From Lophius americanus (Eukaryota; Chordata; Actinopteri; Lophiiformes; Lophiidae): 64,000 nucleotides of DNA. The stretch lies in assembly GCA_037951165.1 (NCBI GenBank), contig JBBDHG010000133.1, positions 141,001 through 205,000 on the forward strand, given 5' to 3'. The notes under the pieces were generated by a model. That model was not told the origin of the DNA. It was given only the letters and a program-made list of their open reading frames with translations, and made no database searches. This document shows positions 12,531 to 25,506 of the stretch, piece by piece. A program made the translations under genes and the position numbers. Each line of letters begins with the position of its first letter. Position 1 is the first letter of the stretch.

Positions 12531-15181
12531 TGTTTTGGCTGTGTTAGGGAAATGAAAATACTATCTTTGCCCCACTTTTTCTGGACCTCTTTCCTCATGT
12601 TATGTCTGGCGAAAGGTGTGGGTAATGTTCGGTCTGAAGGACCAGATACTGACCTGACCTGGTGGATTGGCCCTGATTTCAAAGAATACACTGTAATCGT
12701 CCTGCTGGATCTGAGTGGTTATGTTCTGGGATGAGACTGGCACCTGAGCGTGACTCGATCTTCTCTGTAATAACAGATCTGCCTGCAATAAACCCATATA
12801 TTCACAGCAAAAAACTGAGACTCCTCCAGTTAATTCCTTTTCTTTAAATGATGACATGACAACATTTTTCTTGGCCGATTGGTGTAGATTCACAACTAAG
12901 TATTTAGTGCCTGCTCACAAATTCTTCTTTTGAAAAACGACACATTCAAATGATTGAGTGAATATATTTTCATCTGCAAAGCAACGTTCTGGTGATAAAT
13001 ATTTCAAATGAAACCCAAGAAATTACATCATCTCTCTGTTTCATCTGTAACTGTATTTATTGAATAATTACTTTGCATCACCATCATTCATGCCTCTCTA
13101 TGAAAAGAACAAAAAGAGAAATAAAGGGGGAATGGGGGGGGGGGCAAAGAATGCAAGGGGATGGCTGAAAAATTAAATTTAGTCGTAGAGGAGAAAGACG
13201 GATTGCCTTTGCTCTGGTATGTCATCTTTACGATCTGTCTGTGAGAGAGCTAGTGAAATTGAACTCAGGTGTAGTGCCTTCCCAAAAAAGTAATTTCCCC
13301 ATTTGAGCTACAGAATCTTACATAAACAAATTACGCAAATATTTTCTCCATAAAGGAGAGGGTGAGTTTTCTCTTAACGGTGTAGTGAAACCTGAGCGGG
13401 GTCTTGTTTATGTATGTGACAGAGTGTTTACATTGTCCTCCACTCCCATCCTTTCAAACGGGTGAACACCAGACCTACGACAGCCCTCCTCCAGTCACAC
13501 TACCTGTCTGCATCTGGGGTTTCTGTTATGGAGAACATGTGCTGGGTCTATAAATTAGTGTGTGTGTGTGTGCATGTTAACGTGTGTGTGTTCAAATGCC
13601 CACCAGTGCTCTGTCCTCAGTATAACCTCCATAGCCTCTTCAGAAGGATGAGTTCAGGGATGGAAGGAAAGGAATGAAGCCTGAGGAAAAATCATGACTA
13701 CTGGCCATGACGCGGATCTGCCTGTGTCCGTCTGGGATTATGACTCTCTTTTCACACGCTCGCCTCCAACATCATAGTTTTTCTGTCTCTTTTCCCCTTA
13801 GTAGCACATCATTCACTTCTCTTTGTTAAATGATCCCAACTAGTTCAAATTAACAAAATAGATAGACTCACCAACATCCAGTACATTTTAAGGTGAGATT
13901 GATTTTTTATTGAGGAAAAACATTCATTTATTTGTATCATGTTTGGTCTGGTTGGCTGACAGTAAGTACAAAGTAAGTAAAAGATTTGATTGAGAATAAT
14001 TTTAGAAAGCTGAGATTTCTCGGTCAAAGGGCCAAACAAATCCCGTACCAGTGAGTTTCTTGAAAATCAAAAACATGCATCACACGGTGATCACTCGCTG
14101 GCTTTACTCTGGCAGAACGTTAGTAATAGGAAGTGGAACCCCTCTCAGGTTGCGCACATACACACTCACATGGAAAGCAGGGGAATCGGGCCCACTTATC
14201 TTCCCAACGTTCTACAATATGGAACAATTCCACCTCACAACTTCTGATGTCATCTTCTTTGTTTGTGTTTGAAACAATGCTGCACTCAATCTTGTCCCAT
14301 CGGGTTTGCCAAATCAAGCAAGCTAATCCCGAGTTGCCAGTTGTGGTCTAACCACGGCGTACTAACAGCGTGAGTTTTGAATGTTGGCCACAGAGCAGCA
14401 GTACCTAGTGTATCAAGCAGGTGCTATAAACCCAGCCAAGTCTTCCCAATGAGACTGGAGACTTACTCTAACCTGTCCTCTAAACCTGAGTCTATTCTCT
14501 GATCTTTTGTCCGGAGAAACAAATGAAACATGTGAACGTGTTTCAATCAAGCCAACCATCAAGCATGCAATGTTTCAACAAAGATCTCAGGGGCCTGACC
14601 TGATTTCTTATCCTGATAGCTAGAATGAGTGCTCAGTAAACTGTGATGCTGTTGTGGGATCAGTAGGGGGAGGACCACCCAGCAATGGAAGTTATCCCAT
14701 GTTTGCAGGGTTGAAGCCTCAGTGCAAAAACACTCTGGTAGGCTAGACTACTCCTTGAGAGGATATTAGAGCAGAGTAAAGCACAAAGACACCAATGGAT
14801 GACTTTGTATGGCTCTATCCTGCCATCCTCTCCTCTGCATTCGGTGAAACAGAATTATCAAAAAAGTCGTCCGAGCTCAGTTATCCTCTGTCCCTCCCAC
14901 TGCCGGCCATTACAGAGTAGTTGAACTAACAGGTGGATGAATGCAGTGTCTTTAAAGACAACGTTGATGAATTCCCTCTGAGAACTTGGATATCAAAAGT
15001 TGAAAATTATTGAGGACAATTTTTAAAAACTTCCATACCAAACTATTAATCTCACCATCAAAAGCGCAAAAACACCATCTCAAACTGAAGTGTGATGAAT
15101 TTGGATGAATAATGATGAATTTCACTAATGATTAATGTCTTTTAACATTAATAAGTATTTTGTATTAGACTTGTATTTCAC
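12531..15181. other. Non-coding DNA
   Basis: No gene recognised. There is an 11-base G run at 13134-13144 and a (TG)n patch at 13557-13590. Confidence 0.5.
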
Positions 15182-15227
15182 TGATGACATAACTTCACCT
15201 CAAATTAACTGTGAAGTTATGTCATCA
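15182..15227. repeat. Perfect 17-bp inverted repeat
   Basis: TGATGACATAACTTCAC (15182-15198) is exactly reverse-complemented at 15211-15227 across a 12-base loop, followed by an A-rich run. It sits just before the modular repeat at 15238 and may mark its edge. Confidence 0.9.
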
Positions 15228-15237
15228 AAAAAAAAAA

Positions 15238-15555
15238 GAAAGCTCTCCTCAAGTCGATTCATATGCTACAAATCTGGACTAAATCTGACCCAAACCAGTT
15301 CCATCCGGAAAACAGTGTTTAAATAATAAAAATTAAAGCATGATATTTACTATACAGATCACCTTGAGGGAATCCATATGCACCAAATTTGGACTAAAAC
15401 GGATTAGGAGTATGAAGGATTAGGAATTTATGTGCAAAATGTATTTATTTTTTTGTAAAAAACGCCCCCCAGTGAGTGAAGAAAAGACAAAATTTATTAG
15501 TTGGATCACCTTGATTCGATTCATATGCACAAAGTAGGTACTAACGGCGGAAAAT
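15238..15555 (+). repeat. Modular dispersed repeat, copy 1
   Basis: Three related modules lie in tandem, each built around TTCATATGC..CAAAT.TGGACTAAA: about 15243-15290, 15362-15402 and 15511-15550. The modules are separated by 120-150 bases. Between them stand GGAAAACAGTGTTT (15307-15320) and CCCCCAGTGAGTGA (15466-15479). The same modules occur on the opposite strand at 21823-22269. I do not recognise the family. No coding frame runs through it. Confidence 0.7.
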
Positions 15556-18500
15556 GTATGGCGATAAAGCTCCCCCAGTTCGCTAACATGAAGGATCAGC
15601 GGCAGATGCTGCGGCAGCAATGATGGTCCCATACTATCCCAGACTTTCTGAGGATATAAATAGTTTTTCTGCATGTGAGAAACAATCTTGATTTAACTAC
15701 TTTATTTTGAATAGTATGGTGGTTTCAGAAAACAACTGTCCCGTTCCGGTTTGTAAAGTAAGTGAAATAGCGTTCAATGCCACACAGTCACTGTGCTCCA
15801 TGAGACGCCAGACACTGCCCACTGCTTTTATATTTCTGTGTGCTTACAATGTGTAAATAGACTTGACAGCATTGTTTGGATAATTTAATGTAATGTAACT
15901 GACCACTTAGCACCTAAGGTTATTGTGGCCAACCATCTCCACTTTGATCCACAAAAAATTGGCAGACGCACGGAGCACCAAAGCTGGTTCTGCTTTAGCC
16001 CATCAAACACACTCACATCAAACACACAGCCAGAGGCACTCCAGCAGATATAGAGATAGAAAGAAATGAAGAGGGGGTGATAGGGATGCACTGATTTAAA
16101 GCACCACCAAACTGGAAGCCTGGGGTTAGACAACCAATCAGAAGAGGAATTGCTGTCTGGCCCAATCAGAATGCATTCCAATGAGAATTCTCTCCAGACA
16201 CAACCTACTAGCCCCTGGTTGAATGCACAAATAATAAAATATACACACAACACGGCCTAGATACACAACAGCATCTTCAATAAGGTTCTGACAATGAGCC
16301 GGACTAAAACGTGTCCATAGTTACAGCATTCATGCAAATTGCTGTGTGAACATTTGTGTGTGTTTAAGTGTTGGTCTCACTGTGAGGATGTAGAACTCAT
16401 TGGGCCTAGAGTAAAGAGTACAACATGCAAAGTAATAATGGTGCAGGGATTTGAGTGTATAAGTGAACAAACACAAACCTGCCTGCTTACAGTATCTGCG
16501 TGTTTGCGTGTATGTAGTTGTGTCTCTGCCAGTGTGTGTAGACGCTTGCTTGAGAGAGTGTAGTTGTGTAGATCCCCTCTTGGCAGCAGCAGTGTAAGCT
16601 GAGGAGGGTCTTACATTGACTCTAATCCTGTACTGAATGTCATCGTACAAGTGTGGCTTTTCCGTGTGGCCCAGATAAGATAGACACGGAGAGAAACAGT
16701 TCTGCTGCACATTTGTAAGATATATGCATCTGAGTGTACGTGCGCACGTGCTTGGGAAGGATGACCTATTGCTTTGATGACAAGGATTATGGTAGTGACA
16801 TACATAGAGCCGTGAGGGACGGACAGAGCAGCTACAGCACTAATCTGCTTGTCTGAGCTGATCTAGTGACACAGAGCGAGGTCATGCTAGCATCAAATTC
16901 TTAGGTTTCACTGAAAAGCACAACCTGGCTGAAAACACTGCACTCAACCCAACAAGCTGAGCAGTGTTGCACTAGGGTTTATACACCTTTTTTCAGCGTG
17001 GAGCCCAAATGAGAGGTAATACTGTAGCCCTAAAACTCATGGGCTTTAAAACATTTTACTACCCATGTCATATAGGTACCCTGCAGCAACAAGCCTGGGA
17101 CCTCATTTGAGATTTGAAGCCTTAGTTCAACAAACATTATTTGGGTTTGAAAATGTCCTTGACAGGAGACCTTTATTTGTACTGACTGACTGATTACATC
17201 AAATTTATTATTGGGAAGAGAGTTATCATCATCATATATGGCAACAAAACATTACATTCCTAGATGATAAAAGCCTTCAGAGTAAGTGGCAGTCTAGTGG
17301 TGGATGGTGTTATTAGAGTAGATAAGAGATTAGCCCAGTTTTAAAGGCTCTCTGGTTACACAGCAATGGGATGACTTTCAGGAAGAGGAAACAGGTAAAT
17401 TCATGTTAGTTTTCCTCTTCAATTGTATGTCCATTAGCACCTGGGTACTTCTAAAGTAAAGAAAGAAAATGTTCACCCAAAAAGCCCTTCTGCTATTACT
17501 TATTAAATATACATTTAGTGTTATTTCTCCCACAAAGTGTTTTTGTAAATGTCAATCTGGATCAGAAAGGTTTGCTTTCTATTTGGGCATTCAAATGTAC
17601 GTCTGCGTATGTGATGTATGCTGAGTAGTGTGATAGCCTTAAAATGAGATGTAGTATATAAGAAGTGATCAAGTAACACACATGGTAAAGTCAACAAGTC
17701 CTTTAGATTAAAGCAACCCCTCACCTCACGCGTGTGATTGGCAGCCTAGGGGCAGGTCTATAGGTTAAAAAACAAGTTTGGGGAAAAATATAGGACTTAC
17801 GCAAGACCTGAGGCTGTGTGGCATTTTCAGTGCTATCAGCTTTTTTTTTTAAGGGAGGAGGGAAGAGCGCAGGAAGTCAGAGGAAAATAACAGGTTTAAA
17901 GTCAAAAGGCTGTGATTCCCTCTTCTCTGTCTCTAAATCTCTCTTGCCTCCCTCCATCAGTGCCTCTTTGTTGATGGTCAGACTTTCTCTTTGGGATGTA
18001 ATCCAGCTTGAACAGGAGATCTGCTCTCAAGAGCATCTCACTGATCCCACTACGATTTGGCACTCTGTGTCTCAAACCCAAACACACACACACATAGTTG
18101 CACAAACACACAAATGTTCACAAGTGCCTCCCCAGGTGCAAGTTTCTCCTGAGGGAAAGGCTTTAATGTGCTGCCACTTCCATAAGAGCAAAACACACGC
18201 ATAATCCAGCCATTATCTCTCCCTTTTTTTTCTTTCCCAGTCATTCTTCCAAACACACGCCCACAATAAGTACTAACACTAAATACATTTAATCAATTTA
18301 TTTAAAAATGACAAAAAGGATTACAAGGCGCCCACAGGTATGAGATTTTAAGCCTTCAGGTGAATACTCTCAAAGTTAAACTGGTTAACTGTAGATAGAG
18401 GAAAGCCACTGGGCTCACGGGTTGCAAACCAATACCAATCCAAGGATGTAGTTAAAATGCATTTATTGATCATGGCAAGTCTGGGTAAGAACATTTCAAA

Positions 18501-21369
18501 CAATCTCTCAAAAGAGGGAAAGCACCGACTGGTTTCAACCACAGGGGATGTTCCTCAGGACATGACTGTCAAGAAGTAGTCTAATTAAATCCGTTTTATT
18601 TTCACACAGATCTGCCTCAGTGTAAAAAGGTTTTCCAAAATAAATTCATCACCATCACACAACTGGAAGAATGATCTAAATTCATCTTGTGGCAATAGCA
18701 TCTGAAGGAATGATGGAGATAACTGATATAGAGAAAAACGGAGATGAAAAAAGAAAGGAGTGAGAGGTGAAAAGATAGTGACAGTTTGAGGGGTACTGAT
18801 TTATGTCTGTGGGCTGGCGAACCATTTCTGCACAGAAAGTAAACCACAGAGGAGTTTACAGACAGACTGAATCACACCTGGCATGTTGAGACAGAGAAGG
18901 GAGGATGAGGGGGCTCAGTTGAAGAATTTGAGCTTATAGACTCTGACAAACTTTAATGTTTCAATAAAAGGCACACATCCACAGCGTTTAAAATGTCTTA
19001 CATATGACCAGCCAATTAGAACAAGCTATTTTTTAGGGTTAATGTTGCTTACAGCATGTTTGAGATTATAGACCTGAGCCAGTGAATTAGTGGTTATAAA
19101 TGAGAAAAAACACCATAGCGTCATTTCAATTACATACCCGAGAAAGAAAAGTAAGTGCTTATTGTCTTCTGGCAGCTGCATTAGTGCATTTGAAATGAAA
19201 AACCCAACAACAATGACAGGGAAAAACACTAACACATTGCAACATAATGCTTTCATAAAGCCAGTGTGGTCAGAGAACTTAACGGTGACATGAAGGACCC
19301 AAAATTTAAAAGAATTGCCTTGTTTTCATTATTGTTATATATTTGCTACAAATTTACTTAAAAGCCAATAACTCATTGAAAACACACTGGAACTAAACTT
19401 TAATAAGTTGAAATCCCTAAATTGTATTAGAGTAAATCTCATATAAAAGTACAACTTAAATAGCCGTGAAGGCGCTGGACAGCCTGGTGATGTCTGGGAT
19501 CACGGGCTCCTGCGTCTGACGGATGACGTGACTCAGGTCACCATCAAGGACTGACGGATGCATTTTGGTCCCACCTGTCTGTCTGGGATGACATACAGTC
19601 TTGTAACATTCTTGAACACAATGTTAAAGACAAGCCCTGTGAGTCACTAGCATCATCCTGAGATAAGGCAAACTGGGTTGGGTGGGGTCAGTCGATTACA
19701 GGCAAAGGTAGAGCTTATGAAATTAACTGGCTCAAACATGTTGCTTTGTTTTAGGAGGGATTTATCCGTGCTCATATAAAAGCTAAATATTGGTCTTTGC
19801 TGCTTCACATTGGCAGGTTTGCACGAGTGAACGTGTGTGTGGTCATGGCTTTGCGTGTGTAATGAGTGTGTTGAGGGTGTGGAAAGGGAGTTTACTCAGA
19901 CAATCTGCCTTATGATCAACATACCAGGTGTCTAACCGTCTTGCCTTGCATCAAACTTTAAAAAACCCACACAAAAAGCATGAATATATTTCGCTAACTC
20001 ACACCACTCAAGCCCTTCTTTCCTTCCGTCCAACCTCTTTCCTCCACCTCCTGTCTGCTGACGCAGAAGCGGCGTCTCTGGTTCCTGTCTGTCCACAGCT
20101 GTATACACCAACAATGACAAAGCAGCTTAAGAAATAATGTGTGTGTCATCTTTAAACAATACGTCACTGTCAAAAGTCATCATGATGTCATGGTGTAATT
20201 GCAGCCCACAACTATTTGAGGTGATGGGTCCGACGTATTTCACGCTAAAAAAAAAAAGCTTCTCCCTTCCACAAACAGTTTACCATAATTTACAGAAGAA
20301 TTCCCAAATACTGCACTTTATCATGGGGTTTTCTAAACAGCAACCAATGTTTGAACTCTTTTAACATGAATGTTTTGCTAACATCCAAAATGCAACACTG
20401 CAAAACTGCCGTTCATCTTTGAAATTTTTGGAGGGTGTACATTTTAAATTCTAAATAACTCGTAAAAAAACACTGCAGCACACACCTTTACAAGGAAAGG
20501 CCCCCGAGACGCTGCATACAGTGCACACAAATGTTTTTACTCAGGTGATGCTGAGTTATTGTCTGCTCTCCTCTCATGTTCAACCTGGTGTGACACCCTT
20601 TGACCCCGGACACTGATGATGGTGACAGCTGGCTGAAGGATGGCCTCGGTCAAACGCCTCAACTGACCTCCGAGTCCTGGTTCACTGGTCACCAAAGACA
20701 TACCGCACAGCACGGTTACACACAAGCACCATACCCAAACATCACCAAAATGCACAAACACACAGGTGTAAAGCAGGGGTTTGAGCTCTGGCTCTATAGC
20801 CACAAAATGACAGCCGAAATTCAGTGTAATGGAGTAAAATCCCTGTCTTTACTGACCACTGAATGTCTAATGATTACCAGAGGATTCATGAACAACCGCT
20901 TATTTTGGCTGCTTTGAGTACATAGAAAAGCTATTAATGTTTATCAGCTAGCAGTAACTATTAGTGATTTATACTGGAGATATAACTGGCAGAGCCAGCA
21001 AGGCTATTTCAGATGCTAACTAACACCTTTCCGTACCAATAATAATTTAGTGGACCTGATATTTTAAATGTGGTATTTTGCTTCCTGCTTTAAGGAATGT
21101 GACCACTGACATAAAAAAAAATCAGAGAAAGGTGAGCTATGGTAAAGTCTTTCATTTTCTAAAATCTATGTTCTGTATGAGAGTTTGGTTTCCAGGAACA
21201 CAGATGAGTTATCTCTAACTGCTATAGGGGGCAGGTGCTGGTCTGCTGGCTGAAGTGGGGCAAATGTTTTGATTGAGGGCGCTCTTTTCAATGAATAATA
21301 TAGGTTCATGACAGAATGCAAACATCTCTGCCAACTGGATAATAAAAATTGAATGCAGCTTCACTTTAA
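15556..21369. other. Non-coding DNA
   Basis: No gene or mobile element recognised in these 5.8 kb. It has short CA-rich patches (about 18081-18110) and an A/T-rich stretch near 19320-19400. A perfect 12-bp palindrome, ACGTGCGCACGT, stands near 16738. Confidence 0.5.
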
Positions 21370-21605
21370 GACCCATCCATCCTTCATCCATTGAAATACT
21401 CATCCATCCATTATCTGGGGTCAGGTTACAGATGGATTAGGTATTCCAGATGTTTGAGATGATCCTAAGGTGTTTTCAGGCCAGGAGATACATCTCTCAA
21501 ACAAGGCCTAGGTCTGACCCATGGTCTTCTCCCAGTTGGACATCCGGGAAAAACCAACAAAGTGGCCTAACCAAATCCAGCACCACCTCAAATGGACCCT
21601 ATCTA
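21370..21605 (-). mobile_element. 3' end of a fish non-LTR retrotransposon (LINE)
   Basis: The CCATCCATC-type run at 21371-21412 is the reverse complement of a (GGAT)n LINE tail. The following 190 bases match, in order, the end region of an abundant fish LINE on the minus strand. Recognisable pieces are TTTTCAGGCCAGGAGATACA, GGTCTTCTCCCAGTTGGACA and CAAATCCAGCACCACCTCAA. The same region is present in the longer LINE copy at 32960-33150. The copy is 5'-truncated at about 21600, where an (ATCT)n run begins. No coding capacity remains. Confidence 0.75.
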
Positions 21606-21610
21606 TCCAT

Positions 21611-21611
21611 A

Positions 21612-21645
<34 letters not shown>

Positions 21646-21659
21646 ATCTATCTATCTAC
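21611..21659. repeat. (ATCT)n microsatellite
   Basis: About eleven ATCT units with one slip at 21644-21645. Confidence 0.95.
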
Positions 21660-21759
21660 TTAATAAATGATATCTCTGGATATTATGGAATCGTCATCGC
21701 CGCCACCACTACCGCAGATCCTTCGTGTTAACACGATAACTTAAAAACTGTATCATTAT

Positions 21760-22290
21760 TTTATACCCATATAGATCTGGATGTTTATCTCTAAATTTTT
21801 CAGGCCGTAATTTTTCAACGGTAGGTCTGATTTAGTCCAGATTTGAATTGATTTGAGGAGCTCTATCTTGTATACATGGTTATTTACTTTAATAAACAAA
21901 GCAAGTTTTTTGGATATAACTTCCTTACAGTTGGCTTGATTAAGTCCACATTTTGTACATATGAATCACTCCAAAAGATCTAGAACTCTAGTAGTTCATA
22001 TTTTACTCACTGGGGGGAGTTTTATTCTAATGAAAAACACTGTTTTCCAGACAAACTTAAAAACTATTTCATACATCATCTTCACATTTTATTTCCATAT
22101 AGACCTTAGTCTGAGGAAGAACCGGATTCATCCAGGGAATTCCATCGGTTTTATTTTTCCGACACTAGGGAGACATTAGCTTCAAACGTTTTTGGTCCAT
22201 AATTCCTCAGCTGTTCTGTACTCGCAAAGTTCTATCTTTAATATATATTCTACTTTACTCACTGGGGGAGCATTTTTTTACGATGCTCCA
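21760..22290 (-). repeat. Modular dispersed repeat, copy 2
   Basis: Reverse complement of the modules seen at 15238-15555. TTTAGTCCAGATTTGAATTG at 21830 with GAGGAGCTCT at 21855 matches copy-1 module A. TTAAGTCCACATTTTGTACA followed by TATGAATCACTCC (21940-21973) matches module B. ACTCACTGGGGGGAG (22006-22020) and ACTCACTGGGGGAG (22257-22270) are two copies of the CCCCCAGTGAGT element. AACACTGTTTTCC (22037-22049) matches GGAAAACAGTGTT. The unit order fits a decayed tandem array. No coding potential. Confidence 0.7.
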
Positions 22291-23143
22291 CTGCATATAT
22301 ATTATTTAACAAGAATATTTCAGACATAAGCTCACACTTAATTTGATGAGCCAAATCAGGGGGATTGGGGACTTTAGGGGATATACACGTGCAGTTGGGG
22401 ATGACAGCATAGGGGTAGTTTATAATCCTTATTATCAATTTTATGTAAATTACAATCTTGCTTTCTTGGTAAGGTGGTTCCACCTACTTTTAAAAATACA
22501 GTTACTTTGGCACTTCTATAAAAAGTGACATAGATCTCTGCAACTTATACAACCTAGTTATGTATTTCAAACTTGATAAATTTGAAAAAGAAGCATTTTT
22601 GAAAGATCACTTTCAATTTAGTACAATAATATTGAAGAATACTAAGCCTACCAAGCAAAAAATAAATAATTACATGGCCCCAGAATTTATATTTTTCTGC
22701 TGTGAGAAGAAAAAGCAAATAGCATGACTGCAGTCAAATATGTCCATCACATGGTGTATCTACAGAAGTGATTGAATTATCAGTTTGCGATGTGGTAAAA
22801 CCCACATTATGACTTGCAGGAAAGTGGAACATGACAAAAATGAGTCATTCATGAGTCGGGTCATTTGTGGTAGCAGGACCCCCTAGACTTAAAACAATCA
22901 AACAATCAGAAACAGACAGTTGACAGACAAGCACAAAACAGTTGTTTTCTTGATCTAAACTGAATGTTAGATTAATAACTGAGTATCCACTGTCCAATTT
23001 TAGTTTGCCATCCAATTTAGATGCTTTTTTCTGAGATTGCCTTAGCTACACTCACAAGAGTGAGATACTAACTGGCATACACAATGTAGATACACAACAC
23101 TGGAGCGCAAACAGCATGAGCAAATGAAAGCCATCTTCCTGAT
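22291..23143. other. Non-coding DNA
   Basis: Nothing recognised; AT-rich single-copy-looking sequence. Confidence 0.5.
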
Positions 23144-25479
23144 TTTATTTTAACCTGACAAAAAGCCCCACTCCATCCTGCATGCATACACAAAACACAC
23201 ATACACACACAAACATATTTCTGTCCCCACTTGGAAAGCCTCTCAGCTTCTTTTCGCTTCATTCAGTACAAATAACTTCACGGTGGGATAAAAGCATAAT
23301 GTTTCCAGAAAACTTCTCCCCCCACTTTGCTTCTCTCTTTTGGCCCCATGTTCTCCTTCACTTTTCCCCTCCAACCCCTTTCTCTTGTGCTCTGAGTCCA
23401 AAAGGACATTCTTATGTCATTAAAGGGGGTCCAAGAGGCCAAGAGCGTAAACAAAACCACCATAATCAAAAGCACGGCATACACAACCCCAATAAGTCAA
23501 TCAGGTTGTTATTGTCCCTTCAAGACAGACATTCATGGCTAACTATTACAAATCCACACCTGAGCGTTCGGAGCTTCAACAGTCCAAATCAACATCAGCA
23601 CTTGAGTTTGTGCGGAATTCAGAATTCAGCCTTGCTCTGTGAGAGAAGGTTATCCCTAAGAAAGACCAATCAAAGCCAGCATTCGTGTCTGCAGAGACGC
23701 ACAGGCACACAGATCCCTCGCTATTTGTCTATCGGTGCTGTCATCTCTGTTTGTTCATATTAGGGAGGGCTCACTCAGGAAAAGGATATGGGGATTAGGT
23801 CTGGCGTTATTGTGCTGTACCTACACACAGCTAAATGGCTCCCATCTGTTTTCACACAGAAGATGGCTAATACAGGTTAGCTCCACTCACAACGTGCACT
23901 GCCAGAATAACAGCAGTGGATAGATGAGTAACACTGATATGACCAGCCACAACACCATGCGGTGCTAAAGGCTAATGTGCCGGCTTATTCTATTAGACTG
24001 GGATAAGGAAAACTAATACACACACGTGCGCACATGTGCAATTGTGATATCTGATTGGAGATACAGAAGCGAGTCATGGGTCCAGCTTTAGGTTTACCTT
24101 TAAGGAAGATATGTTACAGATATGTTAAAGAATGGCTAGGATGAGATCTTTGGAGAGGTAGGAAGAGTAGAAACGATGGAAAAAGATCGAGAGATGGAAT
24201 AAGAGGGAGAAAGGGGGCAGTGTGGTCTGTTTCATTACGGTGAATCCTGACACTGCTGCATTCTCAGCACACATGGACTAGATTATAGGCTATGTGGGCT
24301 GCTCCAGCGCTGTATAGCTCAGCAACACTCTCTTGCACACACACACATATATATACATATACACACATGCCAATGCACAAAAAAACATTTTAGCTAAATT
24401 CACTAAAGCCTTGCACTGTAGAAAGACAAACCATTTACACACACATAAGCTAAAGGACTCTTAATCCCAAAAGCAGCGTGAGGACAAAGTGCACAACTAC
24501 TAAGTCACTGAGGTTAGAGACAGAATCTGCTTGTGATGGTCCACCTGTGGATTACTGGAGGAAAAGAACGAGATGCACTGGAAACTATGAGTGCACCATT
24601 TTGCCTGGTTCTCTCTGTGGTTCCCACACCAATACAGACATGCCCTTCATCTATCTCTCTCTTGTCTCCCACATGTTCAGCATATTTCTAAATCCCCCTT
24701 TTTGTCTGTCTCTCCGTGTCTTATGCACACGTATTTGCGCCATATATAACCCTCCTGACACACAACCCATTCCACACATCTGCGTTCAAAGGCATCGGGA
24801 GTCTATGGGGGGTTTTGATATAAAACCTCCCAAACAGGAATTATCATTTATGACTCTGCATTCTTCGTTTTATGTTTCTTTTTGAGCTTGCAGCCTTAAA
24901 GAAAGCTTCATGACTGTTCTGTGTTGTATTGTAATTAACTACCCCACACACTGGCACACAACAGGGTGCAGTAGAGTGGTAAAACTTTACTCTGACTGAA
25001 AAAAGGGGCGCAAACAGACAGACGGACTTGTCCATCTCTGGTTTTTCTCACTGTGTCGTTTTTATCACCTCTGGGCCCTGGTATGCTTGTGTTAGGCTGC
25101 TGGGTTTGTATAGGCCTAATACACACCCAGGGGTTACCTATGGAACCATAGCACCACTCTGTTAGCAAGTACAATAAGCATATGAGAACTTCACAGAAAG
25201 GTAGCCATAAACCTTTAAATAAACTGAGGCTCTTTAGTCCCCTCAAATTCATAAGTAATGGGAATTGGAGCCTTGTTCCATTATAGTCTTCTCTACCAGA
25301 GTTGGTTTATGTTGTGGTTATTGTGGTGCCATCAGTGTGTCCAGACAAATGTGACAAATGTGCCTATTGTGTAGATGATTATTAAAATAAATAATAATAA
25401 TTCTGAAATAAATGGAAAATTCTGCAAAGCTTAAACTCACTGTGGACAAATAGATGCAGGGTCACCGTGCTGATCGCCA
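23144..25479 (-). other. Possible 3' UTR of the erc2-like gene
   Basis: DNA following the TGA stop on the minus strand. Going downstream, no AATAAA or ATTAAA hexamer on this strand is seen until an AATAAA at 23144-23149, about 2.3 kb from the stop. An AU-rich stretch lies about 70-110 nt after the stop (near 25370-25410). AGTAAA at about 24985 is a weaker alternative end. The true 3' end cannot be fixed without transcript data. No protein-coding frame in this stretch resembles a known family. The region includes (CA)n/(TA)n runs at 24340-24370. Confidence 0.35.
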
Positions 25480-25506
25480 TCATGCCCATATTCCCTCTTC
25501 ATCATC
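25480..25506 (-). CDS. erc2: ELKS/ERC/CAST last coding exon with C-terminal GIWA motif (probably erc2)
   Basis: Final coding segment, eight codons and a TGA stop, reading DDEEGIWA on the minus strand. This is the C-terminus of vertebrate ERC2/CAST and of brain-type ELKS, whose last residues bind the PDZ domain of RIM at the active zone. The acceptor is a long pyrimidine-rich tract ending ctctcacag, immediately before the GAT codon (25507 upwards). The exon starts in phase 0, matching the upstream donor at 29037. It is too short to be found by frame length alone; it was found by looking for the expected terminal peptide downstream of the His-rich exon. The exon continues into 3' UTR below 25480. 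The coincidence of the peptide, the in-frame stop, the acceptor and the position makes chance very unlikely. Confidence 0.9.
   Translation of the reverse strand, partial: DDEEGIWA

Noticed and set aside
12269..12691. 140-codon minus-strand open frame
   Set aside because: Overlaps the left end of a Tc1-like element antisense to its transposase; no family resemblance.
23182..23763. 193-codon open frame, the longest in the window
   Set aside because: Starts in a CA repeat (MHTQNTHTHTN), has no domain or family resemblance and no splice context; a chance frame.
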